44,736 nt of DNA from Prochlorococcus sp. AG-436-C13 (GTDB lineage: Bacteria; Cyanobacteriota; Cyanobacteriia; PCC-6307; Cyanobiaceae): positions 1 through 44,736 of the forward strand of contig QCPC01000013.1 of assembly GCA_003212695.1 (NCBI GenBank), in the 5' to 3' direction. Under the pieces are notes generated by a model that saw only the letters and a program-made list of their open reading frames with translations, made no database searches and had not been told where the DNA came from. Below are positions 11,826 through 21,585 of the stretch, piece by piece. Within the stretch, counting starts at the first letter, position 1. Each line of letters begins with the position of its first letter. The position numbers were made by a program, and so were the translations under genes.

Positions 11826-12011
11826 GTGAACAACTCAGAAGGAATCATTTTGCCTGGATCATCTGTCATCGTTAAAAATCCTAATTCCATTTACAATGGA
11901 TATAAAGGTTTTGTACAGCGAATTACTGAATCTAAGGCAGCTGTTCTTTTTGAAGGTGGAAATTGGGATAAATTATTAACAATTCCTATAAAGGAACTTG
12001 AAGTAATTTAA
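11826..12011 (+). CDS. ndhS: NAD(P)H dehydrogenase-like complex subunit NdhS
   Basis: A 61-aa SH3-like protein of the cyanobacterial NDH-1 complex; in the family NdhS forms part of the ferredoxin-binding site used in cyclic electron flow. The match is to the ILPGSSVIVKNPN start, GFVQR, and the family signature AVLFEGGNWDKL. The start is a GTG at 11826 and no ATG lies in frame near it. Only 3 bp separate its stop from the convergent rnc stop. Confidence 0.85.
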   Translation: MNNSEGIILPGSSVIVKNPNSIYNGYKGFVQRITESKAAVLFEGGNWDKLLTIPIKELEVI

Positions 12012-12014
12012 CTT

Positions 12015-12758
12015 CTAAATAGATTCAAGAGCTTTTTTGGCAGCTTCTTTTTCGGCTTTTTTCCTAGAACTACCCCAACCTTCTCCCGCAACTTTTTCTT
12101 CTAATAAAACTTTGCAGTAAAATCTTTTGGAATCTCCATGGATTTTTGATATTTCTGTAATTTTATATAAAGGCATTCTTAATCCTTTGCTTTGACTCCA
12201 TTCTTGCAGAGCTGACTTTGAGTTCTGCTTGTGCGGATCAGATAAAACTTTTTTGCTTTCAATATTCCAATAAGGTTCAAGCCAAATTTTGATCGAATCT
12301 ATTTCTTTTATACATTCGTAAAGGGCTCCTATAAGAGCTTCAGTTGCTTCTGCGCAAATGGTTTGAGTTGCAGCTTTGTCATTTAATGCTTTAGGAGCTA
12401 TTTGCATCGTTTCTTTAATTGCAATTGCTTCTCCTACTTTTGCAAGCCATTCATCACTCACAAGCTGAGCTCTTAAAGCTGATCTATCACCAACATTTAA
12501 TTTTGGAAAATTACTCTGGATATATTCAGATGCAGCAAGTCTTAAAACGGCATCGCCATTAAATTCTAATCTTTCATGATTAAATGATGAGTTAATTGAA
12601 GTATGTGTAAGTGCTTCATTAAGTATTTTTAAGCATTCGGTTTCATTCCCTTTGATTTTTTTTATGTCCGAGCTTTTTATTTTGCTATTTAAAAGAAATG
12701 TATAGATTTCCTCAATTCTTTCTTTCGGTATTGCTGTAGCTTTTTTTTCTTTAGACAT
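12015..12758 (-). CDS. rnc: Ribonuclease III
   Basis: Double-strand RNA endonuclease for rRNA and mRNA processing. The catalytic domain signature is HERLEFNGDAVL (Glu62, Glu65, Asp69). The second metal-site motif reads CAEATEALIGALYE, which puts Glu136 where E. coli has Asp114, while Glu140 matches the catalytic Glu117. A dsRNA-binding domain covers about residues 175-247 (SKSALQEWSQSKG ... GSSRKKAEKEAAKKAL). Length is 247 aa. The gene for another RNA-processing enzyme, the RNase P RNA, lies just upstream on the same strand. Confidence 0.94.
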   Translation of the reverse strand: MSKEKKATAIPKERIEEIYTFLLNSKIKSSDIKKIKGNETECLKILNEALTHTSINSSFNHERLEFNGDAVLRLAASEYIQSNFPKLNVGDRSALRAQLVSDEWLAKVGEAIAIKETMQIAPKALNDKAATQTICAEATEALIGALYECIKEIDSIKIWLEPYWNIESKKVLSDPHKQNSKSALQEWSQSKGLRMPLYKITEISKIHGDSKRFYCKVLLEEKVAGEGWGSSRKKAEKEAAKKALESI

Positions 12759-12802
12759 GCACCTTTATTAGATACATTTGTTTATGGTTACAAGCAAATT
12801 TA

Positions 12803-13197
12803 AAGAAAGCAGGACGTAAGCCGGGTTCTGTTCATTATCCAAAATCATTTGGTTAATGGGTGATCATCTATCTGGGACTGTTGTTTCCAGCAGCCTCTAG
12901 CGGCCTTTTAGTAGATATTAGGCAAAATGGTCGGCCTAATAACTTTGCCTTGCACCCAGCCGGGGTTTACCAAGCCAGCATCTCTCGATACTGCTGGTGC
13001 GCTCTTACCGCACCTTTGCACCCTTGCCTGTGCTGTGAAGCCATCGGCGGTGTGTTTCTGTGGCACTATCCTCACGGTCACCCGCACTGGGCGTTACCCA
13101 GCAAGCTTGACCATTCGGGAGCCCGGACTTTCCTCAACCGAGAAATTATTGCGGAAATGCCATAAATCTCGATTGCGATCACCTCTCCTGCTTTCAG
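12803..13197 (-). ncRNA. rnpB: RNase P RNA (bacterial type A)
   Basis: Catalytic RNA that trims tRNA 5' leaders. Read on the minus strand, a perfect 10-bp terminal helix closes it: GAAAGCAGGA (13195-13186) with TCCTGCTTTC (12814-12805). Conserved core blocks follow in order: GAGGAAAGTCCGGGCTCCC, GGGTAACGCCCAG, AGTGCCACAGAAA, CACCGCCGATGG, and near the 3' end AGAACCCGGCTTACG. A CATTAT box at 13208-13203 would be the -10 element and places the 5' end near 13197. Ends are accurate to a few bases. Open frames across this region on both strands are chance. Confidence 0.96.
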
Positions 13198-13233
13198 ATT
13201 CCATAATGCCTTGAAGGGGGTAATCCTTCCAGT

Positions 13234-13307
<74 letters not shown>

Positions 13308-13394
13308 TCAAATCTTAAAGTTGCATAAGCTACATGTAGTGGTTGGCCAAAACCATTACTCTCTCGCTAGCGTGTGAATGTCATCAGAAACTAA

Positions 13395-13685
13395 ATGGCA
13401 CAGCTCCACGATTTAAGGCTTCGACTCTTGGTTCAACAAGAGAGTGAGCAAATTGCTAAATCACAACCAACTGATTTAGATCTTTCTGTAGTACAAGCAC
13501 GATGCCTTTGCTGGCTTGCTCTTTTGGCCGAAGCTCATGAGGATCAAGCAAGTGAGGCTGAGTCTCGTGGAGATACTGAGCAGGCAATGGGATGGTTTGC
13601 AGATTCAATGAGGTTGAGAGATGTTATTAACGTTGTCACAAGTATTGAGGTCCCAATTCCTGAAAGTTCAGAAGAATCAGAGTAG
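13395..13685 (+). CDS. Small conserved-looking hypothetical protein
   Basis: A 96-aa soluble, acidic, mostly helical protein that I do not recognise. It starts MAQLHDLRLRLLVQQESEQI and has an Ala/Leu-rich centre (RCLCWLALLAEAHEDQASEA) and an acidic tail. It lies 87 bp after tRNA-Arg and 77 bp before another hypothetical gene on the same strand. Codon use looks like its neighbours, and the long in-frame coding with an ATG start favours a real gene. No motif gives a function. Confidence 0.7.
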   Translation: MAQLHDLRLRLLVQQESEQIAKSQPTDLDLSVVQARCLCWLALLAEAHEDQASEAESRGDTEQAMGWFADSMRLRDVINVVTSIEVPIPESSEESE

Positions 13686-13762
13686 CTTTTGAAGATATTT
13701 TTTAGATAATCACTAATTAAGTGCCTATGTGATGTCATTATGGAGACTGATCTATTGGAATT

Positions 13763-14209
13763 ATGATTCCAGAAGAGCCCTGTCAATGTGCTGACTGCCA
13801 GCGGTTCTATAAAGAACATGATCGGTTTGTTAGAGAGTTCCCAACTCTGCAACAACAGCAAGAGTTGAATTGGGCTGCTCTGCAATCTTTTAGAACTCTT
13901 GCTGGAAGAGTATTAGAAGATCTTCAAAAGCAAAATAATCTAAAAATTCATGAAGTTAAAACAGATAATGATTCTGATATCTCAACAGATGAAGAGCAAC
14001 AAGCCTTGAATGATCTTGAAACTATTAATGCACATCTTTTTTCAATAGAAGTATTGATGGAAAAGATTTTTGATATAAGAGTTCCAGAGCAAGTTGAAGA
14101 AAAATTTAAAGAATTCGCCGGAGAATTAGCCCCAGATCCTTTGAATCCTGATCGATTAAGATTAAATAGACTTTTGCATCAAACTCCTGATCTTCCTGAT
14201 AAGAGTTAA
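13763..14209 (+). CDS. Hypothetical protein with N-terminal Cys cluster
   Basis: A 148-aa protein beginning MIPEEPCQCADCQRFYKEHD. The spacing Cys-X-Cys-X2-Cys within 12 residues could bind a metal, but no second Cys pair is present. The rest is helical and charged (ELNWAALQSFRTLAGRVLEDL; ALNDLETINAHLFSIEVLMEKIF) with a Pro/Leu-rich end (LNPDRLRLNRLLHQTPDLP). I do not recognise the family. It ends 8 bp from the stop of the convergent glgP, leaving no room for a separate terminator. Confidence 0.75.
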   Translation: MIPEEPCQCADCQRFYKEHDRFVREFPTLQQQQELNWAALQSFRTLAGRVLEDLQKQNNLKIHEVKTDNDSDISTDEEQQALNDLETINAHLFSIEVLMEKIFDIRVPEQVEEKFKEFAGELAPDPLNPDRLRLNRLLHQTPDLPDKS

Positions 14210-14217
14210 ATTATTTA

Positions 14218-16740
14218 TCAGCTTATATCACAAGAAATCTCTACATTCAAGGGATCAACTTTCCATATTGATTCACAGTATTCACGTATCGATCTGTCAG
14301 AAGAGAAAAATCCTGACCTTGCAGTATTAAGCAGAGCCATGCGATTCCATTCTTGAGGATTTTCCCAAGCTTTATTTACTTTATCTTGTGCTTCTAGATA
14401 ATCCTCAAAATCTGCCATTACGAAAAATGGATCTGCCCCGCTTAGACTATTTATTAATGGTAGAAATAACTCATTGTCACCATTGCTAAAGTGACCTACT
14501 TCGACTAAATGTAGGGCCTCTGATAATTCATTGCAATTTTCTATATATTTTTTAGGTTCATATCCATTGCCTCTAAGTTTCATAATTTCGTCTTCTGTTT
14601 TACCAAATAAGAAGAAATTATCAGCTCCTACTTTATCTCTTATTTCTATATTTGCTCCATCAAGTGTACCTATTGTTAGTGCACCATTCATAGCGAATTT
14701 CATGTTTCCAGTTCCAGAAGCTTCTTTTCCGGCTGTAGAAATTTGTTCAGATAAATCTGTCGCTGAATAAACTTGTTCGCCTAGTTTTACATTATAATCT
14801 GGCAAGAAAATCACTCTAAGACGACCATCCATATCAGGATCTGCATTTACAACGTCGGCTATTCCATTTATAAATCTGATCATTAATTTAGCCATAAAAT
14901 ATCCTGGTGCTGCTTTGCCTCCAAAAATTACAGTTCTAGGAGCAATATTAATTGCTGTATTGTTTTTTATTCTTAGATATTGAGCTATGACTTGTAAGGC
15001 ATTTAAGTGCTGACGTTTATATTGATGTATTCGTTTGACTTGCACATCAAATAAGCTCGAAGGGTCTACAAGAACTCCTGTTTGTCTGTGTATATATCCA
15101 GCTAGGTTTCTTTTACCTGAGAGTTTGGTTTTAGCAAACAATTCTAAGAATTCTGTATCATTTTCTTTTGCCTCAAGTTTTTTTAGTAATTCCATATTGG
15201 TGATCCAATCTTTACCTACTTCTTTATCAAGAAGAGATGATAATTCAGGATTGGAAAGGCCTACCCATCTCCTAGGTGTAACCCCATTAGTGATATTGGT
15301 AAATTTTTCTGGCCATAATTGGGCAAATTCTGGCATTAGTTGCCTTTTGATTAAATCAGAGTGCAATGCGGCAACGCCGTTTACATGATGAGCTCCGATT
15401 GTTGCTAAATGTGCCATCCTTACTGCTTTGCATCCTTCCTCATCAATTATTGAAAGCTTCCTTAAAATTTGATCATTGCCAGGATATCTAAGTCGAACTT
15501 GTTGTAAGAATCTTCTATTGATTTCATATATTATTTCTAAATGTCTTGGTAAAAGACTATTAAATAAATTTAAATCCCATTTTTCTAATGCTTCAGGTAG
15601 CAATGTATGGTTCGTATAAGCTACTGAATTTGTTGTTATTTGCCACGCTTTTTCCCATTCAAAATGATAATGGTCAATTAGTAGTCTCATTAACTCAGCA
15701 ACTGCAATGGCAGGGTGAGTATCATTTAATTGAACTGTCCAATGTTTTGAAAAATCAGCTACATTAATCGATCTTTTCTCAAGGCTTCTCAACATATCTT
15801 GTAAAGAACAGCTTACAAAAAAGTGTTGTTGTTTAAGTCTTAATCTTCTCCCTTCATCAGTTCCATCATTTGGATATAGGACTTTAGAAATAGTTTCAGA
15901 AGCAACTTTCTCTTCAACTGCTCCATAATAGTCTCCAATATTAAAGGCATAAAAATCAAAACTTTCAGTTGCGTCAGCTCTCCAAAGTCGCAATCTATCG
16001 CAATTGTTTACCCTGTATCCCAAAATAGGGATGTCATGGGGTACACCAATTGCATGTTCTGAAGGTATCCATCTGGATCGATAATTACCTTTTTCATCTA
16101 TATAACTTTCTGTTCGTCCTCCAAAACCTACAAAACATGATTCATCTGGTTGAGGCAATTCCCACGGCCATCCACCTTTAAGCCATTTATCTGTTACTTC
16201 AACCTGCCAACCATCTCGTATAAGTTGATTGAATATGCCAAATTCATAACGTATACCATATCCAATAGCTGGTACTTGCAAAGTTGCAAGTGACTCCATA
16301 TAACAAGCCGCAAGTCTACCTAAACCTCCATTGCCAAGGCCTGGTTCTTCTTCAACTTCCAGAATATGGCTTAGAGATTCAATTCCAAATCTTTTTACTG
16401 CTTCTTCTGCTTCTTTAGTAATTCCAAGATTCAATAAATTATTGTTTAATTGAGGGCCAATTAGGAATTCAGCTGATAGATATGCAACAGTTTTTTGAGG
16501 TTTTGCTCGAATTGCTTCTTGAGAAGCAAGATATCTTGTCATTAGCCTATCTCTAACAGCATAGCTCAATGCCATATAGAGGTCTCTTAAGCTAGCTGTT
16601 GTAGCAAGCTTTCCAAGTGTAAAAAAGAGATGCTCAGTCATTCCATCAAAAACAGCATCTGCATCAATGCCGGCTTTTATTGGATCTGCATAACATCCTG
16701 GTGTGGGCAGACGCAGATCTTTAGGCTGTGAGCTGCTCAT
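14218..16740 (-). CDS. glgP: Glycogen/alpha-glucan phosphorylase
   Basis: Releases glucose-1-phosphate from stored glycogen using phosphate and pyridoxal phosphate; in cyanobacteria this feeds respiration in the dark. At 840 aa it is full length. Visible motifs are the N-terminal YLSAEFLIGPQL, EEEPGLGNGGLGRLAACY, the NDTHPAIAVAELMRLL helix, FDVQVKRIHQYKRQHLN, and the PLP-lysine motif EASGTGNMKFAMNGALT. The 165-bp gap to the divergent antiporter gene should hold its promoter. Confidence 0.97.
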   Translation of the reverse strand: MSSSQPKDLRLPTPGCYADPIKAGIDADAVFDGMTEHLFFTLGKLATTASLRDLYMALSYAVRDRLMTRYLASQEAIRAKPQKTVAYLSAEFLIGPQLNNNLLNLGITKEAEEAVKRFGIESLSHILEVEEEPGLGNGGLGRLAACYMESLATLQVPAIGYGIRYEFGIFNQLIRDGWQVEVTDKWLKGGWPWELPQPDESCFVGFGGRTESYIDEKGNYRSRWIPSEHAIGVPHDIPILGYRVNNCDRLRLWRADATESFDFYAFNIGDYYGAVEEKVASETISKVLYPNDGTDEGRRLRLKQQHFFVSCSLQDMLRSLEKRSINVADFSKHWTVQLNDTHPAIAVAELMRLLIDHYHFEWEKAWQITTNSVAYTNHTLLPEALEKWDLNLFNSLLPRHLEIIYEINRRFLQQVRLRYPGNDQILRKLSIIDEEGCKAVRMAHLATIGAHHVNGVAALHSDLIKRQLMPEFAQLWPEKFTNITNGVTPRRWVGLSNPELSSLLDKEVGKDWITNMELLKKLEAKENDTEFLELFAKTKLSGKRNLAGYIHRQTGVLVDPSSLFDVQVKRIHQYKRQHLNALQVIAQYLRIKNNTAINIAPRTVIFGGKAAPGYFMAKLMIRFINGIADVVNADPDMDGRLRVIFLPDYNVKLGEQVYSATDLSEQISTAGKEASGTGNMKFAMNGALTIGTLDGANIEIRDKVGADNFFLFGKTEDEIMKLRGNGYEPKKYIENCNELSEALHLVEVGHFSNGDNELFLPLINSLSGADPFFVMADFEDYLEAQDKVNKAWENPQEWNRMALLNTARSGFFSSDRSIREYCESIWKVDPLNVEISCDIS

Positions 16741-16905
16741 GTTGGAGTTTTATATTGATGGACGTTAGCTAAGCTTTTGGATTCAGAGCTTGAGTAAGTT
16801 CAGATCAACACCTGATTTATTGAAGTCATTTTGCAAATAGATTTTTTTTAAGAATGGTTATCAAGTAATTTAAATTAATCCAAGAAATAAACGAACTCTC
16901 ACCCC

Positions 16906-18279
16906 ATGTTTTTTTCACCTGTTGTTTCAGTTTTAAGTACTCATGATATTGAGGTTGCTGAAACTTTAATTGGTGTAATTCGGTTTCTCCTAATCTTCGT
17001 TGCAGCAAGAGCTTTGGCTGAGATTCTCGTGAGATTGAGTTTGCCTACAATAGTTGGTGAACTTTTAGCAGGCGTTTTAATAGGTGCCTCTGGATTGCAT
17101 TTACTAATACCCCCTAGTGCACATGTTTCATTAAATCAAGGATTTATAAATATCATTAGTTCATTGGCAGCTATCCCGAAAGAAGCAGTTCCTGATTTGT
17201 ATTTTGAAACTTTTCCTTCTTTGCAAGCTGTAGCAACTCTTGGTTTATATGCATTATTATTTTTGACCGGATTAGAAAGTGAATTAGAAGAATTAGTTGC
17301 TGTTGGGGCTCAAGCTTTTACTGTTGCTATGGCAGGTGTCATTTTGCCATTTGCCTTTGGAACTTTTGGCTTGATGTTTATTTTTCATGTGGATTTAATT
17401 CCTGCAATTTTTGCAGGAGCATCTATGACAGCTACAAGTATTGGGATTACAGCAAGTGTCTTTGGAGAATTAGGATATTTAAAGACTAGAGAAGGTCAGA
17501 TAGTTATTGGTGCAGCAGTGCTTGACGATATTCTTGGAATTGTAATTCTTGCTGTTGTAGTTGCTTTAGCTACTGGGGGTTCTTTAGAAATTGCTCCCAT
17601 TGTAAAACTTGTTCTTGCCGCGACAGTTTTTGTTATTGCAGCCATAGCACTAAGTAGAACTGCAGCTCCTGCTTTTGATTGGTTGCTAGATCGTCTTAAA
17701 GCACCAGGTGCAGTAGTGGTTGCATCATTTGTAATTCTTGTACTAAGTTGTTTTGTTGCTACTGCTATTGGTCTAGAAGCAGCTTTAGGTGCCTTTGCAG
17801 CTGGATTGATTTTGAGTAGCTCAAAAAATAATCATGCAATTCAACAATCTGTTCTTCCACTAGTTTCTTTATTTGCAACCATCTTTTTTGTTTTGGTTGG
17901 AGCAGGAATGGATCTTTCAGTTATCAACCCTTTAGATCCTGCAAGTCGTTCAGCTTTAGTTGTTGCTGGATTCCTTTTGGTTGTAGCAATTATTGGAAAA
18001 ATTGCTTCTGGTTGGTCATTTATCATTGATAAACCAACTGATCGACTAGTTGTAGGTTTGGGAATGATGCCTAGAGGAGAGGTTGGTTTGATTTTTTTAG
18101 GACTTGGCACTAGTGCAGGTTTGCTTACTCCTTCATTGGAAGCAGCAATATTATTGATGGTTATAGGTACCACTTTTCTAGCTCCTGTTTTATTAAGGGT
18201 TGTTCTTAAAGATAAAAAACCAGGAGGAGGCAATTCAATACCTGATGAAGTTGCTGCCGATCCAGTTGGTCTTATTTAG
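16906..18279 (+). CDS. CPA2-family cation:proton antiporter
   Basis: An inner-membrane exchanger of Na+ or K+ for H+. It is 457 aa with about 12 hydrophobic segments. The family's paired acidic residues are Asp207-Asp208 in AAVLDDILGIVIL, preceded by the unwound-helix region ASMTATSIGITASVFGELG. An RGEVGLIFLGLG segment near the end is typical of NapA/GerN-like proteins. No C-terminal TrkA-N domain is present, so it is the short form. It follows the divergent glgP. Ion specificity cannot be read; Na+/H+ is likely for a marine cell. Confidence 0.9.
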   Translation: MFFSPVVSVLSTHDIEVAETLIGVIRFLLIFVAARALAEILVRLSLPTIVGELLAGVLIGASGLHLLIPPSAHVSLNQGFINIISSLAAIPKEAVPDLYFETFPSLQAVATLGLYALLFLTGLESELEELVAVGAQAFTVAMAGVILPFAFGTFGLMFIFHVDLIPAIFAGASMTATSIGITASVFGELGYLKTREGQIVIGAAVLDDILGIVILAVVVALATGGSLEIAPIVKLVLAATVFVIAAIALSRTAAPAFDWLLDRLKAPGAVVVASFVILVLSCFVATAIGLEAALGAFAAGLILSSSKNNHAIQQSVLPLVSLFATIFFVLVGAGMDLSVINPLDPASRSALVVAGFLLVVAIIGKIASGWSFIIDKPTDRLVVGLGMMPRGEVGLIFLGLGTSAGLLTPSLEAAILLMVIGTTFLAPVLLRVVLKDKKPGGGNSIPDEVAADPVGLI

Positions 18280-18405
18280 ATAATTGTCTGAGATCAATTA
18301 ATGCATTATTTTTATTACCGATAAATCCACTATCCATAATCAACTTTCAGGTTTCTAAAAGGTGATTAGAAAATTTGATCCTTTTGTAATTATTTTGCTT
18401 TTTTG

Positions 18406-19356
18406 ATGTCTGTTCTTTCTGCTAAGCCAAACCCCTCATGGAGCTATCTAGGTTATGAGGTCTACTCTATAAGTAGTAATTCAATCAATATTGATAAATT
18501 AGAAGCAGAAACAGATAATCCAGTTGTCTTACTTGTCCATGGTTTTGGTGCTTCAACAGATCATTGGCGCTACAACATACCTGCACTATCTAAAACGCAT
18601 GAAGTTCATGCAATAGATTTACTTGGTTTTGGTCGTAGCGAAAAACCTGGGGAATTGGATTACGGAGGTGAACTTTGGAAAGATCAGATAGTCGCTTATG
18701 TCAAAGAATGCATTGGAAAGCCAACGGTCATTGTTGGCAATTCGTTAGGAGGTTATGCGGCTCTTGCTGCGGGAGCTGCTCTTGAATCACAATCTGCTGG
18801 CGTTGTATTGCTTAATGCGGCTGGATATTTTAGTGATGAGGCATTTACTTCGGAATCTACAGACTTGAATTCAAGAATTAGAAAGATGATTGCGTCTGGT
18901 TTTTCTCGAGATCTTTTAGTTAAATGGTTAATTTATCCATTGATTCAAAGACTAATCTTTGAGAATTTACGAAGACCAGATGTTATTAGGAAAACTCTTC
19001 AACAGGTATATATTGACTCGACCAATGTTGATGATTATTTAATTGAGTCAATACGCAGACCTTCTTTAGATCCAGGTGCTTTTCAAGTTTTTCAAAAAGT
19101 TTTTCAAGCTCGTGGTCTTAAGGGAAAACCTATAGATGAATTATTCCAAGATTTGCAATCCCCATTATTACTTCTTTGGGGAGATAGTGATCCTTGGTTG
19201 AGAAATGCAAAGGCAAAACAAGAAAAATTTCGCTCATTTGCCCAAAAAGCTTCCTTAAAAGTGACTGAGGTTCTTTTAAATGCAGGCCATTGCCCACATG
19301 ATGAAGTTCCTGATTTGGTTAATAAAGAAGTATTGAATTGGCTTCAAAGTCATTAG
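18406..19356 (+). CDS. Alpha/beta-fold hydrolase
   Basis: A 316-aa serine hydrolase with a clear triad. Numbered from the TTG one codon upstream, the nucleophile is Ser114 in GNSLGGYAAL, the acid is Asp261 or Asp263 in WGDSDPW, and the base is His296 in GHCPHDE. The oxyanion HGFGAS follows the first strands. I start at the ATG at 18406. It resembles cyanobacterial and chloroplast hydrolases of unknown substrate, some of which act on chlorophyll or lipid esters, but nothing here fixes the substrate. The aldose-epimerase-like gene starts 10 bp downstream, so the two are probably co-transcribed. Confidence 0.88.
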   Translation: MSVLSAKPNPSWSYLGYEVYSISSNSINIDKLEAETDNPVVLLVHGFGASTDHWRYNIPALSKTHEVHAIDLLGFGRSEKPGELDYGGELWKDQIVAYVKECIGKPTVIVGNSLGGYAALAAGAALESQSAGVVLLNAAGYFSDEAFTSESTDLNSRIRKMIASGFSRDLLVKWLIYPLIQRLIFENLRRPDVIRKTLQQVYIDSTNVDDYLIESIRRPSLDPGAFQVFQKVFQARGLKGKPIDELFQDLQSPLLLLWGDSDPWLRNAKAKQEKFRSFAQKASLKVTEVLLNAGHCPHDEVPDLVNKEVLNWLQSH

Positions 19357-19366
19357 TTTTTTTTAA

Positions 19367-20230
19367 ATGTCATTGTTAATTTCTCAAAAAGAATTTCCTT
19401 ATCATCATTGGGAATGTCTAAGAGAAGACAGTGGGGATTGTTTGAGAATTGTTCCAGAAAGAGGAGGTTTGATAACTAGTTGGAAATGCAATGGAAGAGA
19501 AGTCCTATATCTTGATCAATTACGCTTCGCAGATTTATCTAAGAGTGTTAGAGGAGGAATACCGGTACTTTTCCCTATATGTGGGGATTTGCCAGATAAC
19601 AAAATTATTTTTGAAAATAAAGAATATCTTTTACCCCAACATGGTTTTGCAAGAGATTCATATTGGAAATTGAATGCTATTGATGATAAATCTGGTGTAA
19701 TTCTTAGTCTTTCTGAAACAAATTCCTCACTTCTTTGTTATCCCTTTCAGTTTGATTTAGAAATGGAGATCAAGCTAAAAAATAATATACTAGAGATTAT
19801 TACAAGAATAAAAAATAATAGTCATAGAATAATGCCTTTTAGCTTTGGTTTACATCCTTATTTTGAGATTAGTAATTTGAACCAAGTAAAATTTTTAGGA
19901 CTTCCAGATGATTGTATTAATCAAAAAACAATGATGCAAAATAATACCAATAAGGAGTTGGAAGGTTTATCAAAGGGAGTAGATTTAATTTCAGGTCCAA
20001 ATACTTCTACGAAACTCTTTGATTTAAAAGATAGAATTTCTTTAGAAATGATAACAAAAGAACCATTTGATTTAAATGTTATTTGGACAGACCCACCAAG
20101 GAATATGGTTTGTTTGGAACCATGGACATCTCCTAGGAAATCTTTGCTAAATGGTGAAAGAACTATTAAATTAAAGCATGGTCAAATTCAACAATTGTAT
20201 TGTAAGTTTATATTTAATCAGTTTATTTAG
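19367..20230 (+). CDS. Aldose 1-epimerase / hexose-6-phosphate mutarotase-like protein
   Basis: A 287-aa protein of the galactose-mutarotase-like fold. Visible features are RGGIPVLFPICGDLP, the His in LPQHGFARDSYW, FSFGLHPYFEI and the C-terminal VIWTDPPRNMVCLEPWTSP. The spacing fits the YeaD / glucose-6-phosphate 1-epimerase branch, in which two His and a Glu serve catalysis. It should interconvert alpha and beta sugar anomers. It sits 10 bp after the hydrolase gene. Exact sugar unknown. Confidence 0.85.
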   Translation: MSLLISQKEFPYHHWECLREDSGDCLRIVPERGGLITSWKCNGREVLYLDQLRFADLSKSVRGGIPVLFPICGDLPDNKIIFENKEYLLPQHGFARDSYWKLNAIDDKSGVILSLSETNSSLLCYPFQFDLEMEIKLKNNILEIITRIKNNSHRIMPFSFGLHPYFEISNLNQVKFLGLPDDCINQKTMMQNNTNKELEGLSKGVDLISGPNTSTKLFDLKDRISLEMITKEPFDLNVIWTDPPRNMVCLEPWTSPRKSLLNGERTIKLKHGQIQQLYCKFIFNQFI

Positions 20231-20381
20231 TATTCAATAACTCTAGATTAATTGGATAAAGAAGCTGGAATTTGATTTATTAATTTCTTTCTGTTTCTAA
20301 ATATGCTTTTCTTTTATTATTTGTAAATGCATTTATTCTATATTTAAGATAAAATAATTAATAAAGATATTTCTTATCAAG

Positions 20382-21554
20382 ATGGCGGCGAATGTTTCAT
20401 CTCCTTCAGTTGTAAATATTAGCGATCTTCGAGTATTGGCAAAGAGGAGACTTCCTCGCATGGTCTTTGATTATATTGATAGTGGTGCAGATAGAGAGCA
20501 AACTCTGGATGAAAATTGTACAGCTTATAATGAGATATTTTTTCGTCCAAAGTGTGCTGTTGCAACACCTTCATGTGACTTAACGACTTCTGTACTAGGA
20601 CAAGATTTTCAACTTCCTTTTATGCTTGCGCCTGTAGGTAGCAGCCGTTTATTTTATCCTAAAGGAGAAGTTGTTGCTGCTCGCGAAGCGGGTATTGCGG
20701 GAACAGGTTATACACTTTCTACTTTGTCGGGATGCAGATTAGAAGATGTGAAAGCAGCTACCAAATTTCCTGCTTGGTATCAATTGTATTTACTTGGTGG
20801 TAAGGAAGTTGCCTTGAAAACTATTGAGAGAGCTAAGTTGGCAGGATTCTCAGCAATAGTCGTAACAATAGATACCCCTGTATCTGGATTGCGTGAACGA
20901 GATTTGCGTAACGGAACCAAAGAATTGCTTTCTAGGAATCCAGTTAAAATGTTCCCTTATCTTTCTCAGATATTAATCAAGCCATGTTGGATGACTCAAT
21001 GGTTAGGCGACGGAGGTTTAATGAGTTTTCCTAATGTTGAACTTGAAGATGGACCAATGGGATATACAGAAATTGGGCCTGCTTTGGAAGCCTCAGTAGT
21101 TACTTGGGAAGACCTTAAATGGATTAAAGAAGCATGGGGAGGGAAAGTTGTTGTCAAAGGAGTTCACATTGGTGATGATGCAAGAAAGGCAATTGACTTG
21201 GGGGCTGATGCCGTAGTTGTCTCAAATCATGGAGCTCGCCAATTAGACAGTGTTGCGCCAACTATTCGTGTTCTTTCAGAAGTTGTAAGTGCAGCCAATC
21301 AACAGGTGGATGTATTACTGGATGGAGGAATTAGACGTGGAGGAGATGTAGTTAAGGCTTTGGCTCTGGGAGCAAAGAGTGTATTGATAGGAAGGGCTTA
21401 TGCTTATGGTTTAGGTGCTGCTGGTGGGGCTGGTGTTGCCAGGGCAATTGAAATTATTAAAACAGATGTTTTACGTACAATGAAATTATTAGGTTGTAGT
21501 TCAGTGAAAGATTTAAATAACTCATATATAACAATTCCAGATAATTGGAAATAG
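20382..21554 (+). CDS. FMN-dependent alpha-hydroxy-acid oxidase/dehydrogenase
   Basis: A 390-aa TIM-barrel flavoprotein of the glycolate oxidase / L-lactate dehydrogenase family. Key residues align: Tyr31 (VFDYIDSGADRE), Tyr136 (AWYQLYL), Lys259 (VVVKGVH), and His283 with Arg286 (SNHGARQLD). DGGIRRGGDV and IGRAYAYG bind the FMN phosphate. In cyanobacteria such enzymes oxidise lactate or glycolate; sequence alone does not decide which, or whether O2 is the acceptor. It is preceded by a 151-bp AT-rich gap and followed 31 bp later by the DUF1537 kinase gene, which may share its transcript. Confidence 0.93.
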   Translation: MAANVSSPSVVNISDLRVLAKRRLPRMVFDYIDSGADREQTLDENCTAYNEIFFRPKCAVATPSCDLTTSVLGQDFQLPFMLAPVGSSRLFYPKGEVVAAREAGIAGTGYTLSTLSGCRLEDVKAATKFPAWYQLYLLGGKEVALKTIERAKLAGFSAIVVTIDTPVSGLRERDLRNGTKELLSRNPVKMFPYLSQILIKPCWMTQWLGDGGLMSFPNVELEDGPMGYTEIGPALEASVVTWEDLKWIKEAWGGKVVVKGVHIGDDARKAIDLGADAVVVSNHGARQLDSVAPTIRVLSEVVSAANQQVDVLLDGGIRRGGDVVKALALGAKSVLIGRAYAYGLGAAGGAGVARAIEIIKTDVLRTMKLLGCSSVKDLNNSYITIPDNWK

Positions 21555-21585
21555 ATTTAGATTGGGGTTGAGATATTAAGTTTAT

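Noticed and set aside
13544-13885. 113-aa minus-strand frame spanning two hypothetical genes
   Set aside because: It crosses two plus-strand genes with normal coding character and their spacer; most simply a chance frame.
17841-18233. 130-aa open frame antisense to the antiporter gene
   Set aside because: Rich in Pro/Thr/Lys as expected from reading a hydrophobic gene backwards; explained by the sense gene.
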